Shown here piece after piece: positions 20,194 through 32,489 of a stretch of 64,000 bases of DNA. The translations under genes were made by a program, and so were the position numbers. Position 1 is the stretch's first letter. Every line of letters begins with the position of its first letter. Below the pieces are notes generated by a model. It was not told the DNA's origin. It searched no databases and saw nothing but the letters and a program-made list of their open reading frames with translations. This DNA comes from Lantana camara (lineage: Eukaryota > Streptophyta > Magnoliopsida > Lamiales > Verbenaceae), in assembly GCA_037501455.1 (NCBI GenBank), contig CM074858.1, positions 46,187,001-46,251,000 of the forward strand, in the 5' to 3' direction.

Positions 20194-23100
20194 TGTAGCA
20201 CCCGCACGGTGGTCACCACATCCCCCGCACCACAGTCCGATCCACGTACGAAATGGAGGGTCCGTACATGAGCCAAACAGTGGCGAACGGGAGACTGACA
20301 GACTCACACCTAAGCTAGGCGGAACTTACCCTGAACAAACAAAACCAAGCTACAAGCATGCGGAAGCAAGAAAGTAAGCCATGCAAAAATCAAACATTCA
20401 AAAGCAGTTGACGGGTTCAACTAGCATAAATACCTAATCCCGAATCAAACAATGATCATAAATCCAACGGGTTCAACTAAACAGAGCAAACCTGTCCTAA
20501 CCTGTCCCGAAATATTCATATCAATCCGTATCATAATTCAAATTCAACATATACGTAATTTATACAAAAATCATAAGTACTGAAATGCAGATGTAAGACA
20601 ACCTAAAACAAAACAAAGACTCGAAAACAGACTCCCACTGACTGACATACTCCGCCTAGCACGAAACCCGAGCAAAACCTGCAAACTAAACAAAAGAGGG
20701 GAGGGGTCAGTCTTAACTCGACTGTGTGAGGGGGTTAACACACGCACACTATATATATAGGAGAGCAAAGCAGATACAAAAGTCATAATGTTCATGAACT
20801 CAGGGACAGGTTTTTCATACCAAAGCATTTTCCCGTGATATATACATATAGGATAATTGAATAACTTTAATCAAAACACTGCAACTTATAAACCCTCAAC
20901 TTTTAACTTAATTTAGAATCTATCCCTGTTTCACGAACTTTAACCGAACATATACATAATAGAGAACTCGGCGGGTACGAGCTCAGACACTCCCAAACTC
21001 CTCAGACATATCATATCAGAAACAAAGCAGAAAACTTACATACATATCATAACATATCATCCTCAACTCCAGTGATGGAAGGGTGTATACGCCCAAACCA
21101 TCCATAGCAGACTCACGCGGGGTAGCTAACCCCAACGTGCCCTCCCCGGCTGGTACACCGAAGGCATCGGAATATCACGCCTTCCCTAGCTCCCGAGGTC
21201 GCGCGGGATACTCCGGATGGAGACTATGCACAGGCCGAACCTCGACGGCCCTATACCGTCCCGAGGGTTCCTTACCCATAGCTCCGGGGCCCAACATACA
21301 AATCATATCATAACCCGCTACAACAGAGACAGACAGACCGAACTTATACATATATACATACCACTTCCCGTTTCAGTCAAACTCGGTCCTTGCCAAACTT
21401 GGCTCATGAGAAGTATACGGTTAGAAGCATAGCTTCGCGTGGCAAAACATAACAAAACATAACAAATCAGCTCACAGAGGCATACATAGGCCTGTACATT
21501 GCTTAACATACTTCCAAACTCATGACATATTCAACAAATACATACTTCACATTTAGTTATATACATATAAGGCTTATTGAATCACATGCAATCAAAACCG
21601 AGCACATTGAAATAAGGTGTAACTATATCCTAACCTCACCTTACACCGAAGAGGCCGAAGACAAGACGCTTGATCCACCCCGGAATCAACACGGCCGACA
21701 AAACACCACCCCGGGTGTACCTGGACAAACTGAACACCGGAACAAGACTTAGACACATGAATGAACCACATATACGCACGGCAATGCTCAAGCACTTAAA
21801 TGATGTACTCACATAAGCAGGATTCAAATTCATATAAATTATATGCGAAACCAACACATTAAGGCACGTTCATATCATTTCATATCAATTCATTTAATAC
21901 CTAACAAATTCAATTAACAAAGTTCAGACAATTCATATCGCATTTCATACAAATTTCCAAGTATTAATAAGTCAAGCAAATCACTGTAGCAAGCTTCTAA
22001 TTTATTTAAACCTCACGAAGTCTTATACAAATCCAAAGCAAGTTATTTAATCATTCAAGGTTCATATAATTCATTTCATGCAAATTCACGCAGTGCATTT
22101 ATATTATTTCATTCCTCACACAAAACAATTCATACAAATTCACGTAGCTCACAAATCAAATAAATCATAATAGCCTGTTTCATATTTCATGTAAGTCAAA
22201 TTCTAATCAAACTAAGTTCATTAAATTCATACGTTACATATTCAATTCATACATTACATTTAAGATTTCATTATTAAGGTCTATTAATTCAAATTAAACA
22301 AATTCCTACTTTACTCAAAATTACACAAACACCCCCTCTAGACTAACCAAGTAGCAAAATCAACAAGTCGGGGGTTCAATTTACAAAATACAAAGTCCAT
22401 ACTTATCACATTTCATATCATACATGATTTCATACACAATGGAATTCATTTCGATCAACAATTCAAACATATAGCAATTAATTTATATTTAAACAATTAA
22501 TTCAAATAAGTCCCAAATACACAAATAAATTCATAGAAAATAAACTGAGTGTCCGATTGACGAACGGAAAGTGGTGATGGACTCACCACAACGAGGCGAA
22601 CGAGCTGTCCGAAGCCCGCCGGAACGCCGCTGTCGGAGCCGCCGGAATAGTGACCGGCCGCCGTTCGGCCGCTGCCAAACAGTAAAATCTGGAGTCGAGC
22701 AAATGGGATTCATTAGTTCTCGTCGTTCCGAACAACTTTCGTGAAGGGCCCGAGGCCAAAAGATGGCCGGAAAAGGCCCCCGTCGAGCTCCTAAGTTTCT
22801 GCCGCCGCGTCATCGCCGGAACCACCACCTACGGTCACCGGTTGCTTGATTTGAGGTCGGAAATGGACTCAGGAGGTCGAAAGAGGTCGGATAGGGTCAA
22901 GCTCCGCCCGCGAAACTCGCCGGAACACCGCGGAGCCGCCGTGCTACAGTGCCGGGCGTCCGCCACCACCACTTCGGGCGGCGCGTGCGGCCCAACCACG
23001 GCCCGGATGGCCGCGCCGTTTGAACTGAAGTTACGCCGGGAGGTCCTCTAACCCATGGGGTGGCGCGTGTCATCGGGGTGTCGCCGGAAGCCGCCGCGAA

Positions 23101-23687
23101 TGGGCGGCGAAGTGGCGGGGTTCCGCCTAGCCGCCGCTGTGTCTGAAATTGGCCGATTCCGTCGCCGTCGGTCGTCGGTTGGCCGAGATTCTTGTACCAT
23201 CGTGACGGGCTCGTCGAGCTGATAAATTTCCACTAATGGTTCGTCGAATTCCGTCGAGAAACGAGGGAGAACGAGCATGTGTGTGTAAACACACCTCGAG
23301 TGCGTGTGAACAGTGCCAATCGCTGGAGGAAGACGCTGCAGCTGAGATCTGATCTTTTGGCACGCAAAACGAGGATCCGGGGTATATATCTCGGGTCCTC
23401 GTACGCAAAAACGATCAAACGAACGAGCTAACGACATCCGAATTGGGCAAACTTAGAGTCTACGGACTCGTTTCGCCGCCCCGGACGCGTTGAAGGGGTC
23501 AAAGAGGTCAAAATCTCGACCTAACGCGAAGTGACCGAGAAACCCCTAAAAAGAGAAAATTACAAAGGGGCCCCTAAACTCTAAAAGAGTTCAAAACAGG
23601 GCCACGAAAAAATAAAATCACATAAGTAAACACATTAAAAGGTTAAAACGTGGCGTACCTTACACGTCGGACGAGCGGGGTGTCACA
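20194..23687 (-). repeat. Family C LTR 2 (central, shared by both units)
   Basis: 3494 bp, the same edges as LTR 1. It acts as 5' LTR for unit 1 and 3' LTR for unit 2. Private variants include AAACTGAGTG near 22543 and GTGTCATCGGGG near 23068. It shares with LTR 3, against LTR 1, variants such as GACAAGACGC and TTCTTGTACCATC. Confidence 0.93.
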
Positions 23688-23724
23688 ATCTCCCCTCCTT
23701 CAAAAGGACCTGTCCTCAGGTCCT
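23688..23724 (-). promoter_or_regulatory. Polypurine tract with adjacent perfect hairpin, unit 2
   Basis: Identical to the block at 17242-17278, one period (6446 bp) later: stem AGGACCTG/CAGGTCCT, loop AGGA on the sense strand, 17 nt from the LTR. Confidence 0.8.
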
Positions 23725-23944
23725 ATTACGGAGTCGTAAAGCTTCAAACTGGAATACTTCAATCCATCTCCTAAAATCGTGTAGAGTCATAGCCCTGGCG
23801 GTGAAGTTTATTCCCACTGATTGCATCAACTCCCTGTAGAGTTCCGTAGTCACAGAGGTTTGTTCAAACACTTGACTTGGTCGCTTCAGACTCGTTCGAT
23901 CCCCCACTAGGCCACTGCACCCAAAGCTCAACCGCGACAAACAT

Positions 23945-24315
23945 GAGAGAATCCCATCTCTCAGCACGCAAGAGAGAGAGCCCCGTCTCCCCAGCACATC
24001 AAAGGAGAGAACCCCGTCTCTCAGGCACAGAATTGAGAGAACCCCGTCTCTCAACCACGTAATCGAGAGAGCCCCGTCTCTCAACCTAGGTCTGGCAGAC
24101 TTCCACATCTTCCAAACATTCTAGTTTGAGAAAATCCAGCATTTCTCAAACCCTAGATTCGAGAGAATCCAACTCTCCCAAACATCTAACTCCAAGAGAA
24201 TCCAACATCTCTTGCTCACATAATTAGAAAGAATCCAACATCTTTCTATCACATAAATAGGGAGAATCCCACATCTCCCTAACACGCAAATAGAGAGAGA
24301 TCTCAACAACTCTCT
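23945..24315 (-). repeat. Array of about twelve covarying short hairpins, unit 2
   Basis: Second copy of the array at 17499-17869. It differs at a few sites: AACACGCAAATA for AACAGGCAAATA in a spacer, a G to A change in the loop of the TTTGAGAAA unit, and GATCTCAACAACT for GATCTTAACAACT. None of these breaks a stem. Confidence 0.85.
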
Positions 24316-26619
24316 AGCACACAAGTTCACTTACACAGCATTCATACATACACACATTAAAGTAGCACTGGAGGCAAAACATGTGATGCATGTTTGGTGT
24401 ACCTGATCACAACTGATATCGGTGTCCCTAGAGTATAGACTCATCATCCATGCTCAACTCAAGGGGGATATCGCGATGGAATTTCTATAAATAAAATCAC
24501 AATATGCTTGTATGTGCATGAAGGTTAGTAAGTAACCAAAGAAATTATAAGCACCGAAGCACAGATAGTTCAAGCAAGCAGGTAATCCATTCAGTTTGCC
24601 GGAATTCACAACAGCAATAAATTTTAAGTTATGAAATTTAAAGCAGTTAGTCACGTTATTACAATCGAGTAACATCAAACATTACACGTTGTCACATAGT
24701 CAAGCAGAATAAAATAAAATACAATTACTTATGAAATGTATGTGTGCAAATGCCATGAATACTCAGTGTACCGTTCACCGTAGTAGTGGAGTCGAGGTTG
24801 GCAATTTCTTTAACTTGAGAGGGTAATCAACTCCTTAACTGGCCATAGTTCCAACTTCCCGTTCAAACTTGCATTCTTTAGTATTCCTACAGATTCTCGG
24901 GTACTCAACTGATCTTGGATCGTCTCACTTGATTCTCGGGGTATAGTAATCCGTGTAATCTCTTGAAATCCCAATAGGATCCTCGGTAATCGGAAATTAC
25001 CATTTCTTTCAAATGTGAAATCTCTCAGGACAATCATGGAGAAATAAATGAAGACTCTTTACACCGTCTTGCTTAGTACACCGTCGTTGTAAAAGATGAC
25101 CTTACCCTCAATATTTGGTGGAGTTGATCTTCAATGACCTCGGCACAAAATTCCATTGCTTGCACAATTTTCCCCTTTTTTTTTTTTTTTTTCGTGTAAG
25201 TGTAACTACTCTGGTGAGTGTCTTTATAATAGTAACCCGATTTCCTGCTTGGAATTCTCTGAATGATACAAGTGTCTTGATCTCTTCATTGTCACCTTAC
25301 CCCTTCCAGAGTTAGAAATGCTGACTTTCTTATAAACCATGTTACTCCCGAGTACCTCCAAGTAGTAAGTACATATCCTGAAAGCAACTTAATAGTTAAA
25401 AGATTTCCTGTTTTTTTTTCCCACGGCCTTCTTATCTTCAGAATTATCTAGCATCACTTGGACATTTCCACGGCTTGGAAGTACGATTTCTTGAACCTGA
25501 AGTCTTCTACGCTCATGGAATTAGCATTCTGTATTTTCTTTAGTAATTACTCTCCGATTGTTTCCCGAGTCTTCTTCATGGTTGTCACTTTAATCAAACT
25601 TCCTTAGTTCACTCTTTAGGAGTTCGTAGAATTAAATGAACTCCCCTTTTTGTTTTTCATCCAATTGTTTATACATGATCGGCCGAAATCCGCCCAGAAT
25701 TTCTTTACTTTTCTTTATCATTCCCATTTGTTATTTCCTGTCTTTCAAGTAATCCCACATCACGACAATTCAGCTTGGATCTAGAAATACCCCGACTTTC
25801 ATCAAATCATTTATGAGGCTATGAGCATCGCATCGTGTAGAAAGATTGACCACAACCCAACATTCTATCTTACATGCATTCACCCTATCTTGAAGCTATT
25901 GGCTCGACTGTATTTTCTGGTCAAACCCTGTTCGAATTCAAACGTTGCTTCGACCAAGACAGCAAGTAGTGGATCAGGTAGGAGAACACCTAAAGTACAA
26001 CCACGAAGCTAATGCATGTGGGGTTAGGGATGTGAATGGAGTGCACTCATATCCAGCAAAGAAAGCAGTCAAGCACGTAGAACAATATCCAAAATAATTA
26101 AAATTTACTCCAATGCATGATGCACGTGCCATGTATGCATAATACCCGTTTTTATAGCAGTAGCATTCATTCCTTGTTATAAATTCTTGTAGAGGTCCAT
26201 TTGCTTTTCATCCAAGTAGTCAGAAGATGAGAGTTTCAAATCCTCCTTCATAATTTTGTAGAAGTGGAAAGTGTTGTCACAATCAACTTCAATTTTGTTA
26301 TCGAGCCCACACCCTGTAATTCACAAATGGACATTTATTTATGCATGAGGGTTAGTACGTGGGTATGTCAAGTAATGAAAGCTACTAAGAGCACCTAATT
26401 AATGCAAATGCAACAAGTAATTTACTAAAATTTAAAGCATAACAACGTTAATTTTGCAAAAATCGTAATCATAGTGTGCACACAATCACATAAGCTCAGA
26501 CAAATTCATACAGAGAAGTCAAATTTTCACATCAGGCGAATACAATGCACAAGTATTCCTATGCCGTCCGACCTAAACTGACACGACACGACTCCAGAGC
26601 ACCGGTTCTGAACCTGGTA

Positions 26620-26631
26620 GCTCTGATACCA
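26620..26631 (-). promoter_or_regulatory. Primer binding site, initiator Met-tRNA type (unit 2)
   Basis: GCTCTGATACCA on the plus strand (sense TGGTATCAGAGC), 8 nt from LTR 3, one period after the site at 20174. Confidence 0.9.
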
Positions 26632-26639
26632 CTTAAGGA

Positions 26640-29600
26640 TGTAGCACCCGCACGGTGGTCACCACATCCCCCGCACCACAGTCCGATCCACGTACGAAAT
26701 GGAGGGTCCGTACATGAGCCAAACAGTGGCGAACGGGAGACTGACAGACTCACACCTAAGCTAGGCGGAACTTACCCTGAACAAACAAAACCAAGCTACA
26801 AGCATGCGGAAGCAAGAAAGTAAGCCATGCAAAAATCAAACATTCAAAAGCAGTTGACGGGTTCAACTAGCATAAATACCTAATCCCGAATCAAACAATG
26901 ATCATAAATCCAACGGGTTCAACTAAACAGAGCAAACCTGTCCTAACCTGTCCCGAAATATTCATATCAATCCGTATCATAATTCAAATTCAACATATAC
27001 GTAATTTATACAAAAATCATAAGTACTGAAATGCAGATGTAAGACAACCTAAAACAAAACAAAGACTCGAAAACAGACTCCCACTGACTGACATACTCCG
27101 CCTAGCACGAAACCCGAGCAAAACCTGCAAACTAAACAAAAGAGGGGAGGGGTCAGTCTTAACTCGACTGTGTGAGGGGGTTAACACACGCACACTATAT
27201 ATATAGGAGAGCAAAGCAGATACAAAAGTCATAATGTTCATGAACTCAGGGACAGGTTTTTCATACCAAAGCATTTTCCCGTGATATATACATATAGGAT
27301 AATTGAATAACTTTAATCAAAACACTGCAACTTATAAACCCTCAACTTTTAACTTAATTTAGAATCTATCCCTGTTTCACGAACTTTAACCGAACATATA
27401 CATAATAGAGAACTCGGCGGGTACGAGCTCAGACACTCCCAAACTCCTCAGACATATCATATCAGAAACAAAGCAGAAAACTTACATACATATCATAACA
27501 TATCATCCTCAACTCCAGTGATGGAAGGGTGTATACGCCCAAACCATCCATAGCAGACTCACGCGGGGTAGCTAACCCCAACGTGCCCTCCCCGGCTGGT
27601 ACACCGAAGGCATCGGAATATCACGCCTTCCCTAGCTCCCGAGGTCGCGCGGGATACTCCGGATGGAGACTATGCACAGGCCGAACCTCGACGGCCCTAT
27701 ACCGTCCCGAGGGTTCCTTACCCATAGCTCCGGGGCCCAACATACAAATCATATCATAACCCGCTACAACAGAGACAGACAGACCGAACTTATACATATA
27801 TACATACCACTTCCCGTTTCAGTCAAACTCGGTCCTTGCCAAACTTGGCTCATGAGAAGTATACGGTTAGAAGCATAGCTTCGCGTGGCAAAACATAACA
27901 AAACATAACAAATCAGCTCACAGAGGCATACATAGGCCTGTACATTGCTTAACATACTTCCAAACTCATGACATATTCAACAAATACATACTTCACATTT
28001 AGTTATATACATATAAGGCTTATTGAATCACATGCAATCAAAACCGAGCACATTGAAATAAGGTGTAACTATATCCTAACCTCACCTTACACCGAAGAGG
28101 CCGAAGACAAGACGCTTGATCCACCCCGGAATCAACACGGCCGACAAAACACCACCCCGGGTGTACCTGGACAAACTGAACACCGGAACAAGACTTAGAC
28201 ACATGAATGAACCACATATACGCACGGCAATGCTCAAGCACTTAAATGATGTACTCACATAAGCAGGATTCAAATTCATATAAATTATATGCGAAACCAA
28301 CACATTAAGGCACGTTCATATCATTTCATATCAATTCATTTAATACCTAACAAATTCAATTAACAAAGTTCAGACAATTCATATCGCATTTCATACAAAT
28401 TTCCAAGTATTAATAAGTCAAGCAAATCACTGTAGCAAGCTTCTAATTTATTTAAACCTCACGAAGTCTTATACAAATCCAAAGCAAGTTATTTAATCAT
28501 TCAAGGTTCATATAATTCATTTCATGCAAATTCACGCAGTGCATTTATATTATTTCATTCCTCACACAAAACAATTCATACAAATTCACGTAGCTCACAA
28601 ATCAAATAAATCATAATAGCCTGTTTCATATTTCATGTAAGTCAAATTCTAATCAAACTAAGTTCATTAAATTCATACGTTACATATTCAATTCATACAT
28701 TACATTTAAGATTTCATTATTAAGGTCTATTAATTCAAATTAAACAAATTCCTACTTTACTCAAAATTACACAAACACCCCCTCTAGACTAACCAAGTAG
28801 CAAAATCAACAAGTCGGGGGTTCAATTTACAAAATACAAAGTCCATACTTATCACATTTCATATCATACATGATTTCATACACAATGGAATTCATTTCGA
28901 TCAACAATTCAAACATATAGCAATTAATTTATATTTAAACAATTAATTCAAATAAGTCCCAAATACACAAATAAATTCATAGAAAATAAACCGAGTGTCC
29001 GATTGACGAACGGAAAGTGGTGATGGACTCACCACAACGAGGCGAACGAGCTGTCCGAAGCCCGCCGGAACGCCGCTGCCGGAGCCGCCGGAATAGTGAC
29101 CGGCCGCCGTTCGGCCGCCGCCAAACAGTAAAATCTGGAGTCGAGCAAATGGGATTCATTAGTTCTCGTCGTTCCGAACAACTTTCGTGAAGGGCCCGAG
29201 GCCAAAAGATGGCCGGAAAAGGCCCCCGTCGAGCTCCGAAGTTTCTGCCGCCGCGTCATCGCCGGAACCACCACCTACGGTCACCGGTTGCTTGATTTGA
29301 GGTCGGAAATGGACTCAGGAGGTCGAAAGAGGTCGGATAGGGTCAAGCTCCGCCCGCGAAACTCGCCGGAACACCGCGGAGCCGCCGTGCTACAGTGCCG
29401 GGCGTCCGCCACCACCACTTCGGGCGGCGCGTGCGGCCCAACCACGGCCCGGATGGCCGCGCCGTTTGAACTGAAGTTGCGCCGGGAGGTCCTCTAACCC
29501 ATGGGGTGGCGCGTGTCGTCGGGGTGTCGCCGGAAGCCGCCGTGAATGGGCGGCGAAGTGGCGGGGTTCCGCCTAGCCGCCGCTGTGTCTGAAATTGGCC

Positions 29601-30133
29601 GATTCCGTCGCCGTCGGTCGTCGGTTGGCCGAGATTCTTGTACCATCGTGACGGGCTCGTCGAGCTGATAAATTTCCACTAATGGTTCGTCGAATTCCGT
29701 CGAGAAACGAGGGAGAACGAGCATGTGTGTGTAAACACACCTCGAGTGCGTGTGAACAGTGCCAATCGCTGGAGGAAGACGCTGCAGCTGAGATCTGATC
29801 TTTTGGCACGCAAAACGAGGATCCGGGGTATATATCTCAGGTCCTCGTACGTAAAAACGATCAAACGAACGAGCTAACGACATCCGAATTGGGCAAACTT
29901 AGAGTCTACGGACTCGTTTCGCCGCCCCGGACGCGTTGAAGGGGTCAAAGAGGTCAAAATCTCGACCTAACGCGAAGTGACCGAAAAACCCCTAAAAAGA
30001 AAAAATTACAAAGGGGCCCCTAAACTCTAAAAGAGTTCAAAACAGGGCCACGAAAAAATAAAATCACATAATTAAACACATTAAAAGGTTAAAACGTGGC
30101 GTACCTTACACGTCGGACGAGCGGGGTGTCACA
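26640..30133 (-). repeat. Family C LTR 3 (5' LTR of the array)
   Basis: 3494 bp, the outermost LTR in the sense direction, ending GGTGTCACA before the ATGAC duplication. Private variants include CCGCCGTGAATGG near 29540, TATCTCAGGTCC near 29836 and TCGTACGTAAA near 29847. Confidence 0.93.
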
Positions 30134-32489
30134 ATGACAAATTCATAAACATATCATATAAACACGTATCTATTATATAAATATAATAGAATAATCGCAT
30201 GCAGGCTTGAAAACGAGCACAGAAGGTTATAGGTCGTTGTAACTAAAACAAAAATCCTAAAACCTCACCTTACACCAAACGGAGCCAAATACAAAGCAGA
30301 AGGTCCACCCCGGAACCTGCACGACCTCAAGTCACCACCCTGGGTGCACCTGTACCAACTGAACACACAAACACAGCACGGAACTCAGACTCAAGTAGAC
30401 AACCACATAGGGACGCACGGCATATGCTCAAACACTTAATAAATGCAATCACATCAGCAAAGTTCAAATTCATATAAATTATATGCGAAACAAAACATTA
30501 AGGCATGTTCATGTGCATAATTAATGCAAATAACAAAATTAAAGGCAAAGCACTTCATATCATTTCATATCAATTCATTTAATACCTAACAAATTCAATT
30601 AACAAAGTTCAGACAATTCATATCGCATTTCATACAAATTTCCAAGTATTAATAAGTCAAGCAAATCACTGTAGCAAGCTTCTAATTTATCTAAACCTCA
30701 CGAAGTCTTATACAAATTCAAAGCAAGTTATTTAATCATTCAAGGTTCATATAATTCATTTCATACACATTCACGCCATGCATTTCATATTATTTCATTC
30801 CTCACACAAAACAATTCATACAAATTCACGTAGCACACAAATCAAATAAATCATAATAGCATGTTTCATATTTCATATAAGTCAAATTCTAATCAAACTA
30901 AGTTCATTAAATTCATAAGTTACATATTCAATTCATACATTACATTTTAGATTTCATTACTAAGGTCTATTAATTTAAATTAAACAAATTCCTACTTTTT
31001 CAAAAATTACACAAACACCCCCTCTAGACTAACCAAGTAGCAAAATCAACAAGTCGGGGGTTCAATTTACAAATCAAATTATCCAAATATTTCAAATTAT
31101 AATTCATACAAGTTTTCATACACATTGGAGCACAATTCAATCAGTAATTCAAGCTTACAGTAATTTATTGACAATTACAAACAATTAACAAAAGTAAATA
31201 CAACCACTTCAAAAATTCATAAAAAAATCAACCGGACATCCGATTGACGAACGGGAAATGGCGTTGGACTCACCATAACGAAATGGACCTACTGTCCGAA
31301 AGTCGCCGGAATGCCGCTACCGTAGTCGGCCGAACAGCCGCCGGCCGCCACCGGAACACCGCCTCAGGTGGTCGGAAAAATCCCCGGAAGGGCAGAAACG
31401 TACGCCTCGGCCTGCTTGACAAAATCCCTCAACCAATTTCAGAAAATACCAAACACACCGGACTTCGTTGACGAAAAACCGAATTAAAATCCTAGTACGA
31501 AAACTGAAATTAAATACAAACCGCTAAACGAAAATAAAATCCGGACATACCGTTGGAAAGCCCGTAACGAGCCCTACGAAAGCCTCTAACCAAACTGCCG
31601 GAAAAGTCGTCGAAAAATCGGACCGCCGATCCAGAGCTGGTCCGCCACCGGTTCGCCGCCGCCGACCAGTTCTCGAGTCGGGGCCAACGCCATCCGCTAG
31701 TTTCCGTCGTTCTAAGCAACTTTTGTAAAGGCTCCACCACCAAAACCGGCCGGAAAAGGGCCCTACGCCGCCGCCGAAGGACTGCCGCCGCGCCACCGCC
31801 GATTCCGCCATCTCCGCCGCGATTCGCTCAAAAAGGAGGCCGGAAATGGATCGGGAAGGTTAAAAAACGTAGGGTAAGGTGGTGGTTGGCCGGCGAAAGT
31901 CGCCGGATCGCCGGTGACGAAGTGGTGGCGCCACCCGCCACTTTCAGGCCGCCGTTGCGCCGCCGTGGGTCATCGGTTGGCCACGATCTTGGTACGGTTG
32001 TGACGGGCTCGTTGAGCTGATAAATTTCCACTAATGGTTCGTCGAATTCCGTCGAGAAACGAGGGAGAACGGGCATGTGTGTGTAAACACACCTCGAGTG
32101 CATGAACAGTAACGGTCGCGGGAGGAAGACGATGAAGGCTGAGGTCTGATCTTTGGCACGAATTACGAGGATCCGGGGTATATATCTCGGGTCCTCTTAC
32201 GCGAAAACGGGCGGAAGAACAGGCTAACGAAGTCAGAATGGGGCAAACTCAGAGTCTACAAACTCGTTTCGATGCCCCGAACGCAAGGAAGGGGTTAAAG
32301 AGGTCGAAATCTCGACCGAATGAGAAATGACCGAATAACCCCTAAAAAGAGAAAATTACAAAGGGGCCCCTAAACTCTAAAAGAGTTCAAAATAGGGCCA
32401 CGAAAAATATAAAATCACATAATTAAACACATTAAAAGGTTGGAACGTAGCGTACCTTATACGTCGGACGAGCGGGGTGTCACAACTCG

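Larger units (their letters stand above)
23688..26639 (-). other. Family C internal domain, unit 2 (no gag or pol)
   Basis: 2952 bp, collinear with unit 1 with about seven differences by eye (for example CCAGCATTTCT for CCAGCGTTTCT near 24140, and CACGGCCTT for CACGGTCTT near 25423). It holds the same primer site, hairpin array, PPT hairpin and polypurine tract, and no retrotransposon protein gene. Confidence 0.8.
13748..30133 (-). mobile_element. Tandem non-autonomous LTR retrotransposon (family C): three LTRs, two internal domains
   Basis: The order is LTR (13748-17241), internal (17242-20193), LTR (20194-23687), internal (23688-26639), LTR (26640-30133). Every LTR is 3494 bp and every internal domain 2952 bp, so the period is exactly 6446 bp. 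A single target duplication ATGAC (13743-13747 and 30134-30138) bounds the whole array, so it is one insertion that later gained a unit, or inserted as a dimer. Primer sites lie at 20174-20185 and 26620-26631, and polypurine tracts at 17242-17256 and 23688-23702; both fix a minus orientation. By eye the LTRs differ from each other at roughly 12-15 positions (about 99.6% identity) and the internals at about 7. No gag or pol is recognisable, so it depends on proteins from elsewhere. Confidence 0.93.
12291..32484 (-). mobile_element. Solo LTR, gypsy family B, interrupted by the family C tandem array
   Basis: On the plus strand it begins TGTAGCACCCC at 12291 and ends GGGTGTCACA at 32484, with target duplication ACTCG on both sides. 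Excluding the nested family C element and its duplication (13748-30138), about 3.8 kb of LTR remains: 12291-13747 plus 30139-32484. The two parts are collinear with the start and the rest of the family C LTR, and no internal domain lies between them, so this is one solo LTR. It is related to C (near-identical 3' edge ACGTCGGACGAGCGGGGTGT, same TATATA block at about 32166-32196) but clearly diverged. Orientation is minus by comparison with the C primer site. Confidence 0.88.
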
